DNA of 23,892 bases, from assembly GCA_964560655.1 (NCBI GenBank), contig CAZLLR010000012.1, forward strand, positions 1 through 23,892, written 5' to 3'. A model generated the notes under the pieces. It was not told the DNA's origin. It was given only the letters and a program-made list of their open reading frames with translations, and did no database searches. The translations under genes and the position numbers were made by a program. Positions 12,607-21,752 of this stretch are shown piece after piece; position 1 is the stretch's first letter; each line of letters begins with the position of its first letter. The stretch is from GCA-002772825 sp964560655 (GTDB lineage: Bacteria; Patescibacteriota; Minisyncoccia; GCA-002772825).

Positions 12607-15600
12607 ATGTTTATACAAATTTTTAAGAAAGCAATAGTTGCCGCGTCTTCATTTTTGTTACCATTTATTGTATTCTTCGTATTACTCAAGAGTCCTTTTT
12701 CAGAAGAAGTCTTCTATAACCCCGTGCTGCGTTCGATTGTCGTGATTTTAATCTGCATGATGGCTTTTATCGTCGCATATTTTGCTTATCAGATATATAA
12801 GAAAAATCATGATGCTAGAATATTCATCATAACTTTAGCTTTCTATGTATTTGGTTTTGTGTTCTTTCTTAATATATTATCCACTGCAAACTTTAGTTTT
12901 TTTATGGCGGAAATTTTTGAAGTTACAGAGCATTATGGGCTCTTCTTTGGATCTCTTTTATTGCTAGGTTTTATTCTTCCCCCAGTCACTCTTGATGCTA
13001 AAATATATAAATATAGGCGTAAGGTCTTCTTTTGGATTTTTTTCGGTCTATTAGCTGTATTTATATTTCTTGTCTTTTCTCCGAGTGTGACAGAAGTTCT
13101 TGACCATAGCGCTAGTTTTTTTATTGGGGCTTCAGGGTTTCTCATTTTAGCTGCCCTAATTCTTTTGTTGTATAAATATAAGGACAGTACTAGTAACTTG
13201 ATATGGCATCTAATAGTAGGATTATCTATATTGATTAATTCTGCTATAGTACCATTTTTCTATAAAGACTGGGGTGTTCTTTGGTGGTATTTTAATTTTA
13301 TTATATTAATCTCTTTTTCTACTGTATTTGTTGGACTTGTTAGAAACTTATTTAAGCGAGTTCCAAAAGGGAAAGAATATGAGGGGTCTGGTTTTCAATT
13401 AGTCTTTGGAGAGATCCCAATTTATGCGAGGATTAGTACCAAGATGATACTTTTTATAGTATCTATATCCGTACTACCTCTCCTCGCTACCAATTATTTT
13501 ATATTTAGTAGTGCTAAAAGCAATCTTCGCCAACAAGTCTTTGACGATCTTTCTTTCGTCTCTGAATCTGTGGGAGGACAAGTATTTGCGTATCTGGATT
13601 CTGTGGAGTCCAGGACTCTTGATTTCTCATCAGACGGATTTATTAGAGATAAAGTAAAGGAGATAACAGAAGATAAATCAAGCATTGCGGTCTCAGAGCT
13701 TAATAATCATCTTATTAAGAATAAGAGGCCCCTTGACGGTACAATCTTAGACATCATTATCGCGGACTATAATGGTAAAGCCATCTCATCTACAGATCCT
13801 AATGAGATTGGAATTGACGAGTCTGACGATATTTATTTCCTGAAAGGGAGAGAGGGCATTTATGTGTCAGAACTTGATTCGCTCAAGGAACATTTTGGGC
13901 TAGCTGAGAGGGCTTTGATAGTGTCTGCTCCTTTGACAGATAAAGAAACAGGAGAATTGATAGGTGTTATTATTAATTTTTTCAATATTGAGAAGATTCA
14001 AGACATTTTAACAGGAAAATTTAAGGAAAGTAGGGGTGGCGATAATACCATTACAGAGAAAAGTAAATCGGAGGTCTATATAGTTGATAGGAATAATAGA
14101 ATGTTTGTTCATCCTGGCGAAGTAAGTCATGAGTCTGGAGATGAACATAGCTTTGGCATGAAAGTAGACACCCCTCCATCTGTTAAGTGTTTTAAAGAAG
14201 GAGAGGATTTTACCGGTATTTATAGGAATTATAAAGACGAAGAAGTTATAGGCGTCTCTATCTGTATCGTTGATAGGGGTTGGGTTGTCATTATAGAGAG
14301 AGACAGAGGGGATGTCTTTCAGCCGCTTTCTAATCTTGAGAATAATCTTATAACAATAGTCCCCCTTACAGTGATAGTTATTTTATTCTTTGGATTATAT
14401 TTTTCAGGTCGGCTTACTGACCCCATAGAATCTCTTACCGCTGTCACTAAGAGGATATCAGAAGGAGACTTTGAAGTAAGGGCTAACCTTGACTCAAGGG
14501 ATGAGATAGGTATTTTGGCAGAAAATTTCAATAAGATGACAGATAGTCTGGTAGAGGCAAGAATTTTTCCAGAGAAAATAATACACTCCATGGGTGATAG
14601 CTTGATAGTTCTAAGTCCCGATGCTAGAATAACTAAAATTAACCAAGCGACACTAGATCTTTTAGGTTATGACACTAAAGAATTAATAGGTACTCAAGCA
14701 GAGAAAGTTATAGGTTCTGAGGCAGCTAAAGCTATATTTATGGGCTCTGGGCTTAAGAAGCTTCTTGAAAATGGATATATCAAAGATATTGAAATATCAT
14801 TTAAATCTAAAGACGGAAAAGATATACCCGTCAGCATCTCAATCTCAGTTATTAAGAATGAAAATGAAGATATAGCTAGTATCGTTGTGGTGTCCAAAGA
14901 TATGAGGATTTTTAAAGAAGTTGAAAAAGCGAAGTCAGAATTTATCTCTATAGCTGCTCATCAATTAAGGACACCTCTTTCTACTATAAAATGGACTATG
15001 CAGATGCTTATGGACGGGGACTTTGGCAATCTTAATAAAGAACAGAAAAAAGCTCTTGCTGAAGGGAATATGGCTAATGATAGAATGGTGGCGCTTATCG
15101 CTGACCTTTTAAATGTATCACGCATCGAGGAGGGAAGATTTGCTCTTAAGTTTTCTATGGTTAGGCTTAGTGAGATGATAAATAATATCATTAAGAGTCT
15201 TGACGGTAAGGCAAAAAATAAAAATATCAAATTGAGTTTCATTGGTGGTGGTAATTTGCCTATACTTAAAATAGATACCGATAAATTCTATATTGCTTTA
15301 GAGAACCTTATAGAAAATGCTATAAAATATAGTCCATTAGGTAGTAATGTGAAGATTGAAGCTGAAAGAATTAAGGATCTTATAGAGATAAGAATTAAGG
15401 ATGAGGGTATAGGTATTCCAGAAACAGAGCAGGCTAACATGTTTACTAGGTTTTTCAGAGGAAGCAACGCTAAGCAAAAACATACAGATGGTTCGGGTTT
15501 AGGTCTTTATATTGCTAAGAATATTATTGAAAAACATGATGGCAGAATTTGGTTTGAGTCTGAGGAGGACAAAGGAACAACATTCTTTATAAGACTTCCT

Positions 15601-15624
15601 CTTAATAATAAGACCCACTTGTAA
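12607..15624 (+). CDS. Large membrane sensor histidine kinase (7TM-like, Cache, HAMP, PAS)
   Basis: A 1005-residue hybrid of sensing modules. Residues 1-245 hold seven to eight membrane helices. A further helix at about 276-300 leads into an extracellular double-Cache-like region (about 305-575), closed by a helix at about 579-600. Then come HAMP (about 600-655, DSRDEIGILAENFNKMTDSL), PAS (about 655-770, DSLIVLSPDARITKINQATLDLLGY), HisKA with the phospho-acceptor His785 in AAHQLRTPLS, and HATPase with LENLIENAIKYSP, KDEGIGIP and GSGLGLYIAK. All catalytic boxes look intact. It should sense an external small molecule through Cache and possibly a membrane signal through the N-terminal block. The double-receiver gene 55 nt downstream is the likely partner. 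For a streamlined genome this is a very large sensor. Confidence 0.92.
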   Translation: MFIQIFKKAIVAASSFLLPFIVFFVLLKSPFSEEVFYNPVLRSIVVILICMMAFIVAYFAYQIYKKNHDARIFIITLAFYVFGFVFFLNILSTANFSFFMAEIFEVTEHYGLFFGSLLLLGFILPPVTLDAKIYKYRRKVFFWIFFGLLAVFIFLVFSPSVTEVLDHSASFFIGASGFLILAALILLLYKYKDSTSNLIWHLIVGLSILINSAIVPFFYKDWGVLWWYFNFIILISFSTVFVGLVRNLFKRVPKGKEYEGSGFQLVFGEIPIYARISTKMILFIVSISVLPLLATNYFIFSSAKSNLRQQVFDDLSFVSESVGGQVFAYLDSVESRTLDFSSDGFIRDKVKEITEDKSSIAVSELNNHLIKNKRPLDGTILDIIIADYNGKAISSTDPNEIGIDESDDIYFLKGREGIYVSELDSLKEHFGLAERALIVSAPLTDKETGELIGVIINFFNIEKIQDILTGKFKESRGGDNTITEKSKSEVYIVDRNNRMFVHPGEVSHESGDEHSFGMKVDTPPSVKCFKEGEDFTGIYRNYKDEEVIGVSICIVDRGWVVIIERDRGDVFQPLSNLENNLITIVPLTVIVILFFGLYFSGRLTDPIESLTAVTKRISEGDFEVRANLDSRDEIGILAENFNKMTDSLVEARIFPEKIIHSMGDSLIVLSPDARITKINQATLDLLGYDTKELIGTQAEKVIGSEAAKAIFMGSGLKKLLENGYIKDIEISFKSKDGKDIPVSISISVIKNENEDIASIVVVSKDMRIFKEVEKAKSEFISIAAHQLRTPLSTIKWTMQMLMDGDFGNLNKEQKKALAEGNMANDRMVALIADLLNVSRIEEGRFALKFSMVRLSEMINNIIKSLDGKAKNKNIKLSFIGGGNLPILKIDTDKFYIALENLIENAIKYSPLGSNVKIEAERIKDLIEIRIKDEGIGIPETEQANMFTRFFRGSNAKQKHTDGSGLGLYIAKNIIEKHDGRIWFESEEDKGTTFFIRLPLNNKTHL

Positions 15625-15679
15625 TTAATAAATAAAGCAATTATAGTTAATAGTATAATTAATCGCTAAGATATAATAT

Positions 15680-16501
15680 ATGTCCCAAAAATACATTTTG
15701 ATAATTGAAGATGAGAAGACTTTATCAAGTTTACTTAAAGAGAAGCTTACTTCGGCTGGCTATCGGGTAGAGGAAGCTCACGATGGCAAAGAAGGGCTCA
15801 TAAAGATAAGCCAAGAGAAACCAGACCTTGTGTTGCTTGATATACTTATGCCAGAAGTGAGTGGCTTTGATGTATTAGAAGATCTAAATAAAAGCGGGGC
15901 CATAAAGGAATTATCGGTTATAATAATCTCTAATTCAGGTCAACCTGTCGAAATAGATAGGGCCCTTGCTTTAGGTGTGAAAGATTACCTGATAAAAGTT
16001 GAATTCACACCTGAAGAGGTATTAGAGAAAGTCTCTAAACAGATAGGTTCTGGATTAAATACAAAAGTTGATAATCTTCCTACGGGAGATGAAGTTATTG
16101 TGCCTGAAGAAGCCTCTACCACTAAAGCAATAGGCACTGATAAATACATTCTACTCGTTGAAGATGATAAGTTCTTAAGTGGACTTTTATATAAGAAAAT
16201 GAGTCAAGAGTTTAAAATAGAGGTTACTGGTAATGGGGCAGAGGCGTTTAATAAGATTAAAGAAGGTCTTCCTAGTTTAATTCTATTAGACTTAATGTTG
16301 CCTGACATAGATGGATTTAAAATACTTGAAATATTGAAAAACGATGAAAGGACGAAAAATATTCCAGTACTTATATTAAGTAATTTAGGGCAAAAAGAAG
16401 ACCTAGATCGTTGTATGAATTTAGGTGCAGCGGGTTATATGGTAAAGGCCCATTTTACTCCTGGTGAAATTGTAGATAAGGCAAAAAGCCTTTTAATATA
16501 G
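15680..16501 (+). CDS. Two-receiver response regulator without output domain
   Basis: A 273-residue protein of two REC domains in tandem joined by a linker of about 25 residues. REC1 (about 3-125) has acidic EDE and phospho-acceptor Asp54 in LVLLDILMPE, then the switch Ser in IIISNSG and Lys in DYLIKVEF. REC2 (about 151-272) has EDD, Asp204 in LILLDLMLPD, ILSNLG and Lys in GYMVKAHF. Both appear competent for phosphorylation. There is no DNA-binding or enzymatic domain, so it must act by protein contact or as a phosphate relay/sink. The similarity of the two halves suggests duplication. A candidate -10 TATAAT at 15654-15659 has no convincing -35. Confidence 0.92.
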   Translation: MSQKYILIIEDEKTLSSLLKEKLTSAGYRVEEAHDGKEGLIKISQEKPDLVLLDILMPEVSGFDVLEDLNKSGAIKELSVIIISNSGQPVEIDRALALGVKDYLIKVEFTPEEVLEKVSKQIGSGLNTKVDNLPTGDEVIVPEEASTTKAIGTDKYILLVEDDKFLSGLLYKKMSQEFKIEVTGNGAEAFNKIKEGLPSLILLDLMLPDIDGFKILEILKNDERTKNIPVLILSNLGQKEDLDRCMNLGAAGYMVKAHFTPGEIVDKAKSLLI

Positions 16502-16540
16502 TTATTTAACAGTTCTTTTTAGGTGTTAAATAACTATATT
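16495..16540 (+). terminator. Perfect 17-bp AT-rich hairpin after the response regulator
   Basis: 16495-16511 pairs exactly with 16524-16540 around a 12-nt T-rich loop. The left arm includes the TAG stop of the response regulator. The -35 of the next promoter begins 7 nt beyond the right arm. Confidence 0.75.
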
Positions 16541-16546
16541 ATTTTG

Positions 16547-16575
16547 TTGTAAAAAGTGCTTAAAAGAGCTATAAT
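16547..16575 (+). promoter_or_regulatory. Promoter of the gyrA operon, predicted leaderless
   Basis: -35 TTGTAA (16547-16552), 17-bp spacer, -10 TATAAT (16570-16575); the ATG at 16584 is 8 nt after the -10. It is the only strong promoter found before the run of closely spaced genes that extends to 23046. Confidence 0.72.
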
Positions 16576-16583
16576 TTAAACTA

Positions 16584-17219
16584 ATGGTAATTACTTATTA
16601 TGGGCCGTCTTGTTTTAAGGTGCAGTCTGGCGAGACTGTCATCGTCTTTGATCCACCCTCAAAAGAATCGAAATTCAAATCTCCTAGATTTGCTTCTAAT
16701 TTAGTATTGGTAAGTCATAACCACAAAGACCATAATGGTTGGGAGAATTTTACAACAGGAGAAAAGCCCCCCGTTGTCTTAAAAGGTCCCGGGGAATATG
16801 AAGTAGGCGGCACGCATATTAGAGGGGTGCTTACTTACCACGATACTTCTTTTGGCAAAGATAAGGGGATAAATACATCTTATGTTGTAAATTTAGAGAA
16901 TATAAACATTTGTCATTTAGGCGACTTTGGAGAAGATGAATTAAGAGGAGAAGTGAAAGAAAATATAGGCGAGGTAGATATTCTTTTTGTTCCGATAGGA
17001 GGAGGTTCTGTTATCAATGCTGAAAGGGCCACAAAAATAGTATCTCAAGTAGGGCCACGGATAATAATCCCTATGCATTATGGAGACGATAAGTCAGCTG
17101 AATTTAAGAAATTTACCAATGAAATGGGTGGCGACGGCAAACTGCTTGATAGACTTACTCTTAAGAAAAAAGACTTAGAAGGCAAAGAAGCACAATTTGT
17201 AGTTTTAAAATATGAATAA
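16584..17219 (+). CDS. UlaG-like metallo-beta-lactamase-fold hydrolase
   Basis: A 211-residue cytoplasmic protein with the metal-binding motif H45-x-H47-x-D49-H50 (SHNHKDHNG), a second site in ICHLGDFG, and PMHYGD near the C-terminus. It matches the compact L-ascorbate-6-phosphate lactonase-like (UlaG) branch, in which two metals activate water to hydrolyse an ester, lactone or phosphodiester. The substrate is unknown. It heads a cluster with a small membrane protein and gyrA, separated by 2 and 9 nt; this order is what suggests cotranscription rather than a common function. Confidence 0.88.
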   Translation: MVITYYGPSCFKVQSGETVIVFDPPSKESKFKSPRFASNLVLVSHNHKDHNGWENFTTGEKPPVVLKGPGEYEVGGTHIRGVLTYHDTSFGKDKGINTSYVVNLENINICHLGDFGEDELRGEVKENIGEVDILFVPIGGGSVINAERATKIVSQVGPRIIIPMHYGDDKSAEFKKFTNEMGGDGKLLDRLTLKKKDLEGKEAQFVVLKYE

Positions 17220-17221
17220 TT

Positions 17222-17479
17222 ATGAGTATACTTGAAAGAATAGAAAATTTGCAAAAAAAACCTGAATCATATCGCCGTAAGGTGCTTATAGCTATTATGG
17301 TCATTGTGGTACCGGTGATTTTGAGTATATGGGTCTTTACCCTTGATTTACCTTCTAGTAATAATAATGAAAGGAAAGTAGAGGTCCAAGCTCCTTTTGC
17401 ACTTGTCTCAGAGAGCTTCACCGATACTTATAGTGTGTTTAAAGATAAATTATTAAGTTTAAAATCGATAAATAATTAA
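17222..17479 (+). CDS. Small single-pass membrane protein
   Basis: An 85-residue protein with a basic, amphipathic N-terminus (RIENLQKKPESYRRK), one membrane helix at about residues 20-44 (VLIAIMVIVVPVILSIWVF) and a short outer or inner tail of about 40 residues without Cys. I do not recognise a family. It lies 2 nt after the metallo-hydrolase stop and 9 nt before gyrA, so it is almost certainly translated from the same mRNA. The tail (APFALVSESFTDTYSVFKDKLLSL) may form an amphipathic helix. Confidence 0.75.
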   Translation: MSILERIENLQKKPESYRRKVLIAIMVIVVPVILSIWVFTLDLPSSNNNERKVEVQAPFALVSESFTDTYSVFKDKLLSLKSINN

Positions 17480-17488
17480 TTTAATAAT

Positions 17489-19909
17489 ATGAAGATAGTT
17501 CCAAGAGACATTGTAAAAGAAATGCGCGAATCTTATCTTGATTACGCGATGTCCGTTATCGTTACTCGTGCTCTTCCTGACGTCCGAGACGGCTTGAAGC
17601 CTGTTCAAAGAAGGATTTTATACGCTATGCATGGGCTAGGCTTGGCGAATCAATCTAAGTATCGTAAATCAGCTATGGTGGTAGGTGAAGTCTTGGGTAA
17701 ATACCATCCACACGGTGATTCTTCCGTGTATGATGCGATGGTAAGGCTAGCGCAAGATTTTTCAATGAGGTACCAGCTAATTAATGGACAAGGAAACTTT
17801 GGTTCAATAGACGGTGACTCAGCCGCTGCTATGCGTTACACAGAAGCAAAGATGACTAAGATAAGTGGAGAGATATTAAAAGATATTGAGAAGGATACGG
17901 TAGATTTTGTCCCTAATTATGACGGTGCGCTTAAAGAGCCCAAAGTCTTACCATCTGCCATTCCTAACCTTTTGATAAACGGAGCCTTAGGAATTGCTGT
18001 AGGTATGGCCACTAAGATACCACCTCATAATCTAAAAGAAGTTATTGGTGCGACAATAGCCTTGATAGATAATCCTAAAGCTACAACAGAAGACCTTCTA
18101 GTGTTTGTAAAAGGTCCAGATTTCCCTACGGGGGGAGTCATTTTTAATGCTAAAGACATTCATCATGCTTACGCCTCAGGACGAGGTGGAATTGTAGTTC
18201 GTGGTGAGACAGATATTGTAGAAGTAAAACCAGGAACTTATCAGATAATTATTTCATCTATTCCATATCAGATGAACAAGGCAGAATTTATCATCAAGAT
18301 GGCAGATATGGTGAAAGACAAAAGACTCGAGGGGATCCGTGACATTCGAGATGAGTCTGATAAGGACGGACTTAGGATAGCTATAGACCTGAAGGCAGGT
18401 ACTCATCCTCAAAAAGTAGTTAATAATTTATATAAAAAAACAGAACTTGAAACAGCATATCACTTCAATATGCTAGCTCTTGTTGGAGGTGTGCCACAGG
18501 TGCTTTCTTTAAAGTCTATATTAGAGAATTTCATATTACATCGTCAGGTTGTAGTTAAAAGGAGAACTCAATTTGAATTAAGAAAAGCAGAGGAACGAGC
18601 GCATATTCTTGAGGGGCTAAAGAAGGCGTTAGACAATATTGATGCCGTTATAAAGACAATCAGGTCGTCTAAAGACCGAGATGAGGCGAGAACGGCCTTA
18701 ATGAAGCAATTTAAACTTACTGAGATACAGACGAATGCTATACTTGAGATGAGGCTTTCCACTCTTGCTGGTCTTGAACGCAAGAAGACTGAAGATGAAC
18801 TTAGCGAAAAGAATAAATTGATAACGGAACTCAAAGCATTACTTTCTAATTCAAAGATGATTTTTAAAGTCATAAAAAAGGAACTCCTTGAGATTTCAGA
18901 AAATTATGGTGATGAAAGAAAGACTAAGGTCGTCGCTGGGCAAGCTAAGATTATAGCCCATGAAGATCTTATTCCTGAGGCAGAGTGTGTGCTAGTGACA
19001 ACTCATGGCGGTTACATCAAAAGGACTGATCCTTCAGAATACAAGCGTCAGAAGAGAGGTGGCACAGGGGTTATAGATCTTGACACAAAAGAAGAAGATT
19101 TTGTCACTAATCTTATAACGGCCAACACTCACGATGACCTTCTCTTTTTTACAAACAAAGGTAAAGCTTTCCAGATAAAGATGTATGACATCCCTGAGGG
19201 AAAGAGAGCGAGTAAGGGCAAGTCAATTATGAATTTCTTAGCTCTCTCTAGTGACGAGAAAATAACATCAGTCCTTACCTTTCCAAGGGAGATGAAGAAA
19301 AAGAAAATGTCTCTTGTGATGGTGACAAAGAAAGGGGTCATTAAGAAAGTTAATGCTGAAAGTTTTCACGATGTGAGACGAAACGGTATCATCTCTATAA
19401 AACTTTCGCCAGGCGATGAGCTTCATTGGGCATATTTAGTAGAAAAAGGAGATAGTATTATCTTAGCAAGTAAAGATGGTCAATCTATAAGATTCAAAGA
19501 ATCAGATGCACGTGAGATGGGTCGTACTGCGGGGGGAGTACGCGCTATAAAGTTGAGTTCTAAAGATGAGCTTATAGGAGCTGATGTGATAAAGAAAGAA
19601 GAAAAAGATGCATCACTTCTCGTACTTTCTAGTAGAGGTTTTGGGAAAAGGACAAGTATTAAAGAATATAAAGTGCAGAAAAGGGGAGGCTCAGGTATAA
19701 AAACTTCTAAAGTGACGGAAAAGACTGGTCTTTTGATGAAGGCGCTTGTTATAAAATCAGAGTTCGAAGAAGTGATAGCCATCTCTAAGAAGGGGCAGAT
19801 TATACGAACTGCTTTGTCTGACATACCCCTCCTTGGTAGGCAGACTCAAGGGGTGAAAGTTATGAAATTAAAAACTGGGGATAGCATCGCGTCCTTAACT
19901 TGTCTATAA
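17489..19909 (+). CDS. gyrA: DNA gyrase subunit A
   Basis: An 806-residue type IIA topoisomerase subunit that cuts and rejoins DNA to add negative supercoils with GyrB. The N-terminal breakage domain has ALPDVRDGLKPVQRRILYAM, GKYHPHGDSSVYDAMVRLAQ and catalytic Tyr117 in AMRYTEAKM. Ser78 is the counterpart of E. coli Ser83, so no obvious quinolone-resistance change is present there. After the coiled-coil tower, the C-terminal beta-pinwheel carries a GyrA box QKRGGTG at 521-527, which supports gyrase over topoisomerase IV. gyrB is not in the window. It lacks a Shine-Dalgarno and sits within the operon starting at 16584. Confidence 0.95.
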   Translation: MKIVPRDIVKEMRESYLDYAMSVIVTRALPDVRDGLKPVQRRILYAMHGLGLANQSKYRKSAMVVGEVLGKYHPHGDSSVYDAMVRLAQDFSMRYQLINGQGNFGSIDGDSAAAMRYTEAKMTKISGEILKDIEKDTVDFVPNYDGALKEPKVLPSAIPNLLINGALGIAVGMATKIPPHNLKEVIGATIALIDNPKATTEDLLVFVKGPDFPTGGVIFNAKDIHHAYASGRGGIVVRGETDIVEVKPGTYQIIISSIPYQMNKAEFIIKMADMVKDKRLEGIRDIRDESDKDGLRIAIDLKAGTHPQKVVNNLYKKTELETAYHFNMLALVGGVPQVLSLKSILENFILHRQVVVKRRTQFELRKAEERAHILEGLKKALDNIDAVIKTIRSSKDRDEARTALMKQFKLTEIQTNAILEMRLSTLAGLERKKTEDELSEKNKLITELKALLSNSKMIFKVIKKELLEISENYGDERKTKVVAGQAKIIAHEDLIPEAECVLVTTHGGYIKRTDPSEYKRQKRGGTGVIDLDTKEEDFVTNLITANTHDDLLFFTNKGKAFQIKMYDIPEGKRASKGKSIMNFLALSSDEKITSVLTFPREMKKKKMSLVMVTKKGVIKKVNAESFHDVRRNGIISIKLSPGDELHWAYLVEKGDSIILASKDGQSIRFKESDAREMGRTAGGVRAIKLSSKDELIGADVIKKEEKDASLLVLSSRGFGKRTSIKEYKVQKRGGSGIKTSKVTEKTGLLMKALVIKSEFEEVIAISKKGQIIRTALSDIPLLGRQTQGVKVMKLKTGDSIASLTCL

Positions 19910-19916
19910 TAAATAA

Positions 19917-20444
19917 ATGTTCTTAAGTCCAGATCAAATAATAAAAAGATTAGATATTAGTCAGGGGATAGTAGCGGTTGACTTCGGTTGCGGTACTGGG
20001 CATTGGAGTGTCGCTCTAGCAAAAGAGGTAGGAGATTCTGGGAAAGTCTACGCCCTAGATATACAGAAGGAGATGCTTGAGGCTACTAAGTCCAGAGCTG
20101 AATCCTTAGGTCTTGAGAACATAGAAGTGGTCCGTGGTGATCTCGACGAAGAGAAAGGCTCCGGGCTGTCTTCGGAGATAGCTGACCTCGCCCTTCTCTC
20201 TAATGTACTTTTCCAGGCTGACAAGAGAGAGGCGATGGTAAGAGAGGCCTTCAGGGTGCTTAAGTCCAGTGGAGAGGTGGCAGTGATAGAATGGGATGAG
20301 AGTGAAGTGCTTCTCGGTCCCCCAAAGCAGTTGAAGTTAAAAATGGAAGATGCGAGGAGAATGTTCTTAGAGGCCGGTTTTGTATTTAAAGATGATTTTC
20401 CCGCAGGAGAACATCATTATGGGCTTTTATTTAAGAAAGTATAA
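19917..20444 (+). CDS. SAM-dependent class I methyltransferase
   Basis: A 175-residue protein with the Rossmann motif I VDFGCGTGHWSVALAK, motif II acidic residue in VYALDIQKEM, motif III VRGDLDEE, and motif IV ADLALLSNVLFQ, followed by the post-motif FRVLKSSGEVAVIEW. It resembles small UbiE/Methyltransf_11-type enzymes. The substrate cannot be read from the sequence; ubiquinone synthesis is unlikely in this group. It starts 7 nt after gyrA. A TATAAT overlaps the end of gyrA (19905-19910) but lacks a matching -35, so an internal promoter is only possible. Confidence 0.88.
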   Translation: MFLSPDQIIKRLDISQGIVAVDFGCGTGHWSVALAKEVGDSGKVYALDIQKEMLEATKSRAESLGLENIEVVRGDLDEEKGSGLSSEIADLALLSNVLFQADKREAMVREAFRVLKSSGEVAVIEWDESEVLLGPPKQLKLKMEDARRMFLEAGFVFKDDFPAGEHHYGLLFKKV

Positions 20445-20456
20445 AGATAAATAGAA

Positions 20457-21749
20457 ATGAGTAAATTTAACATTATATTGATAACAGTTTTTGTAGTAGC
20501 GGCCATCTTGGCTGTATTGATATTTTCAGGTCTTATCCCTGGGCTAGGCTTAGGTGGTGGGGCAAAGAAGGCAGATCTCGTCTTCTGGGGTACCATAGAC
20601 AAGAGAGTGATGCAACCTATAATAACTGATCTAAACGATAAAAATAAAAATATTTTTTCTCTACAATACATAGAGAAATCAGATGATTCTTTCGAAGACG
20701 AGCTTATAAACGCTCTGGCAAGCTCTAGTGGTCCGGATTTATGGCTCTTACCTCAGGACATGATATTGAAACACGAAGACAAGGCTTTCGTGGCACCTTA
20801 CAGTAATACTCTGACAGAGAGGAGCTTTAAAGACGCGTTTGTTTCCGAGGCAGAACTCTTTACCAATGACATAGGGGTGATAGGGTTTCCTTTTACCGTA
20901 GACCCTATAGTTATGTATTGGAACAAAGACTTGTACCAAGGGGCTGGGATTTCCAGTCCTCCTGAATTCTGGGATGAGTTTCTTGTAAATGCCCCTATTT
21001 TTAATCGTTACGATGGAGCAGGAAATATAGCGCAGTCCGGAGCGGCGCTTGGCGAATTCTCAAATATCAAGAACGCTAAAGATCTTGTGTCTATGCTGAT
21101 ACTTCAGACTGGTAATGACATAGTTGACCGAAGTAAGAAAGAGATTGTTTTTAATGAAAAGGGCGAGGCTCCTCTCCCTCCGGCCGAAGCAGCAGTAAAA
21201 TTCTATAATCAATTTTCTGATCCGGCTAAGAATTCTTATACATGGAACAGAGGTATGGAAGATTCTAGAAGACTATTCTCTTCCGGTAACTTAGCTAACT
21301 ATTTCGGCTACGCTTCTGACTTTAGAGTTATAAAGAGCCTAAACCCTCATCTTAACTTTGACGTGACTCTAGTGCCTCAGATAAAAGATGGTGGGCTAGT
21401 CGCCACCTTTGGTAAGGTAGAGGCGGTGGTAATATCAAAGGCTTCTAAGAGTCTTAATGCTGCGTTTTCTGCCGCTTATCTCCTTTCATCAAAACCTTCT
21501 ATTAAGCTCGTGGAAGAGAATTTATCATTACCGCCAGTTCGCCGTGATATTATTAAAGATGGAACGAAGAACCCTGAGATGGCAATCTTTTATAAGGCTA
21601 CTCTCCAAGCGAGGGGCTGGCTAGACCCTGACTCTAAGGCGACTTATGAGATATTTAAAGATATGGTAGAATCGTCGGCTGTAGGCAGGCTAAGGATACA
21701 TGAGGCGGTCCGCCAGGCGGAAGGACGCTTAGTAGAGTTATTAAAATAG
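20457..21749 (+). CDS. Membrane-anchored extracellular solute-binding protein
   Basis: A 430-residue protein with one N-terminal helix (about residues 5-27) and then a family 1 (MalE-like) solute-binding fold: ADLVFWGTIDKRVMQPII, GPDLWLLPQDMI, GFPFTVDPIVMYWNKDLY, and YFGYASDFRVIKSLNP are typical segments. There is no lipobox Cys, so it stays attached by the helix. Ligand is probably a sugar or oligosaccharide by family. No ABC permease or ATPase gene is nearby. It begins 12 nt after the methyltransferase and ends 3 nt before the first pilin-like gene, so it is closely linked in expression to the secretion-type pilins. Confidence 0.88.
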   Translation: MSKFNIILITVFVVAAILAVLIFSGLIPGLGLGGGAKKADLVFWGTIDKRVMQPIITDLNDKNKNIFSLQYIEKSDDSFEDELINALASSSGPDLWLLPQDMILKHEDKAFVAPYSNTLTERSFKDAFVSEAELFTNDIGVIGFPFTVDPIVMYWNKDLYQGAGISSPPEFWDEFLVNAPIFNRYDGAGNIAQSGAALGEFSNIKNAKDLVSMLILQTGNDIVDRSKKEIVFNEKGEAPLPPAEAAVKFYNQFSDPAKNSYTWNRGMEDSRRLFSSGNLANYFGYASDFRVIKSLNPHLNFDVTLVPQIKDGGLVATFGKVEAVVISKASKSLNAAFSAAYLLSSKPSIKLVEENLSLPPVRRDIIKDGTKNPEMAIFYKATLQARGWLDPDSKATYEIFKDMVESSAVGRLRIHEAVRQAEGRLVELLK

Positions 21750-21752
21750 TTT

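Noticed and set aside
15672..15677. TATAAT directly before the double-receiver gene as a leaderless promoter
   Set aside because: Only 2 nt lie between it and the ATG, so the start would fall inside the gene, and no -35 is present.
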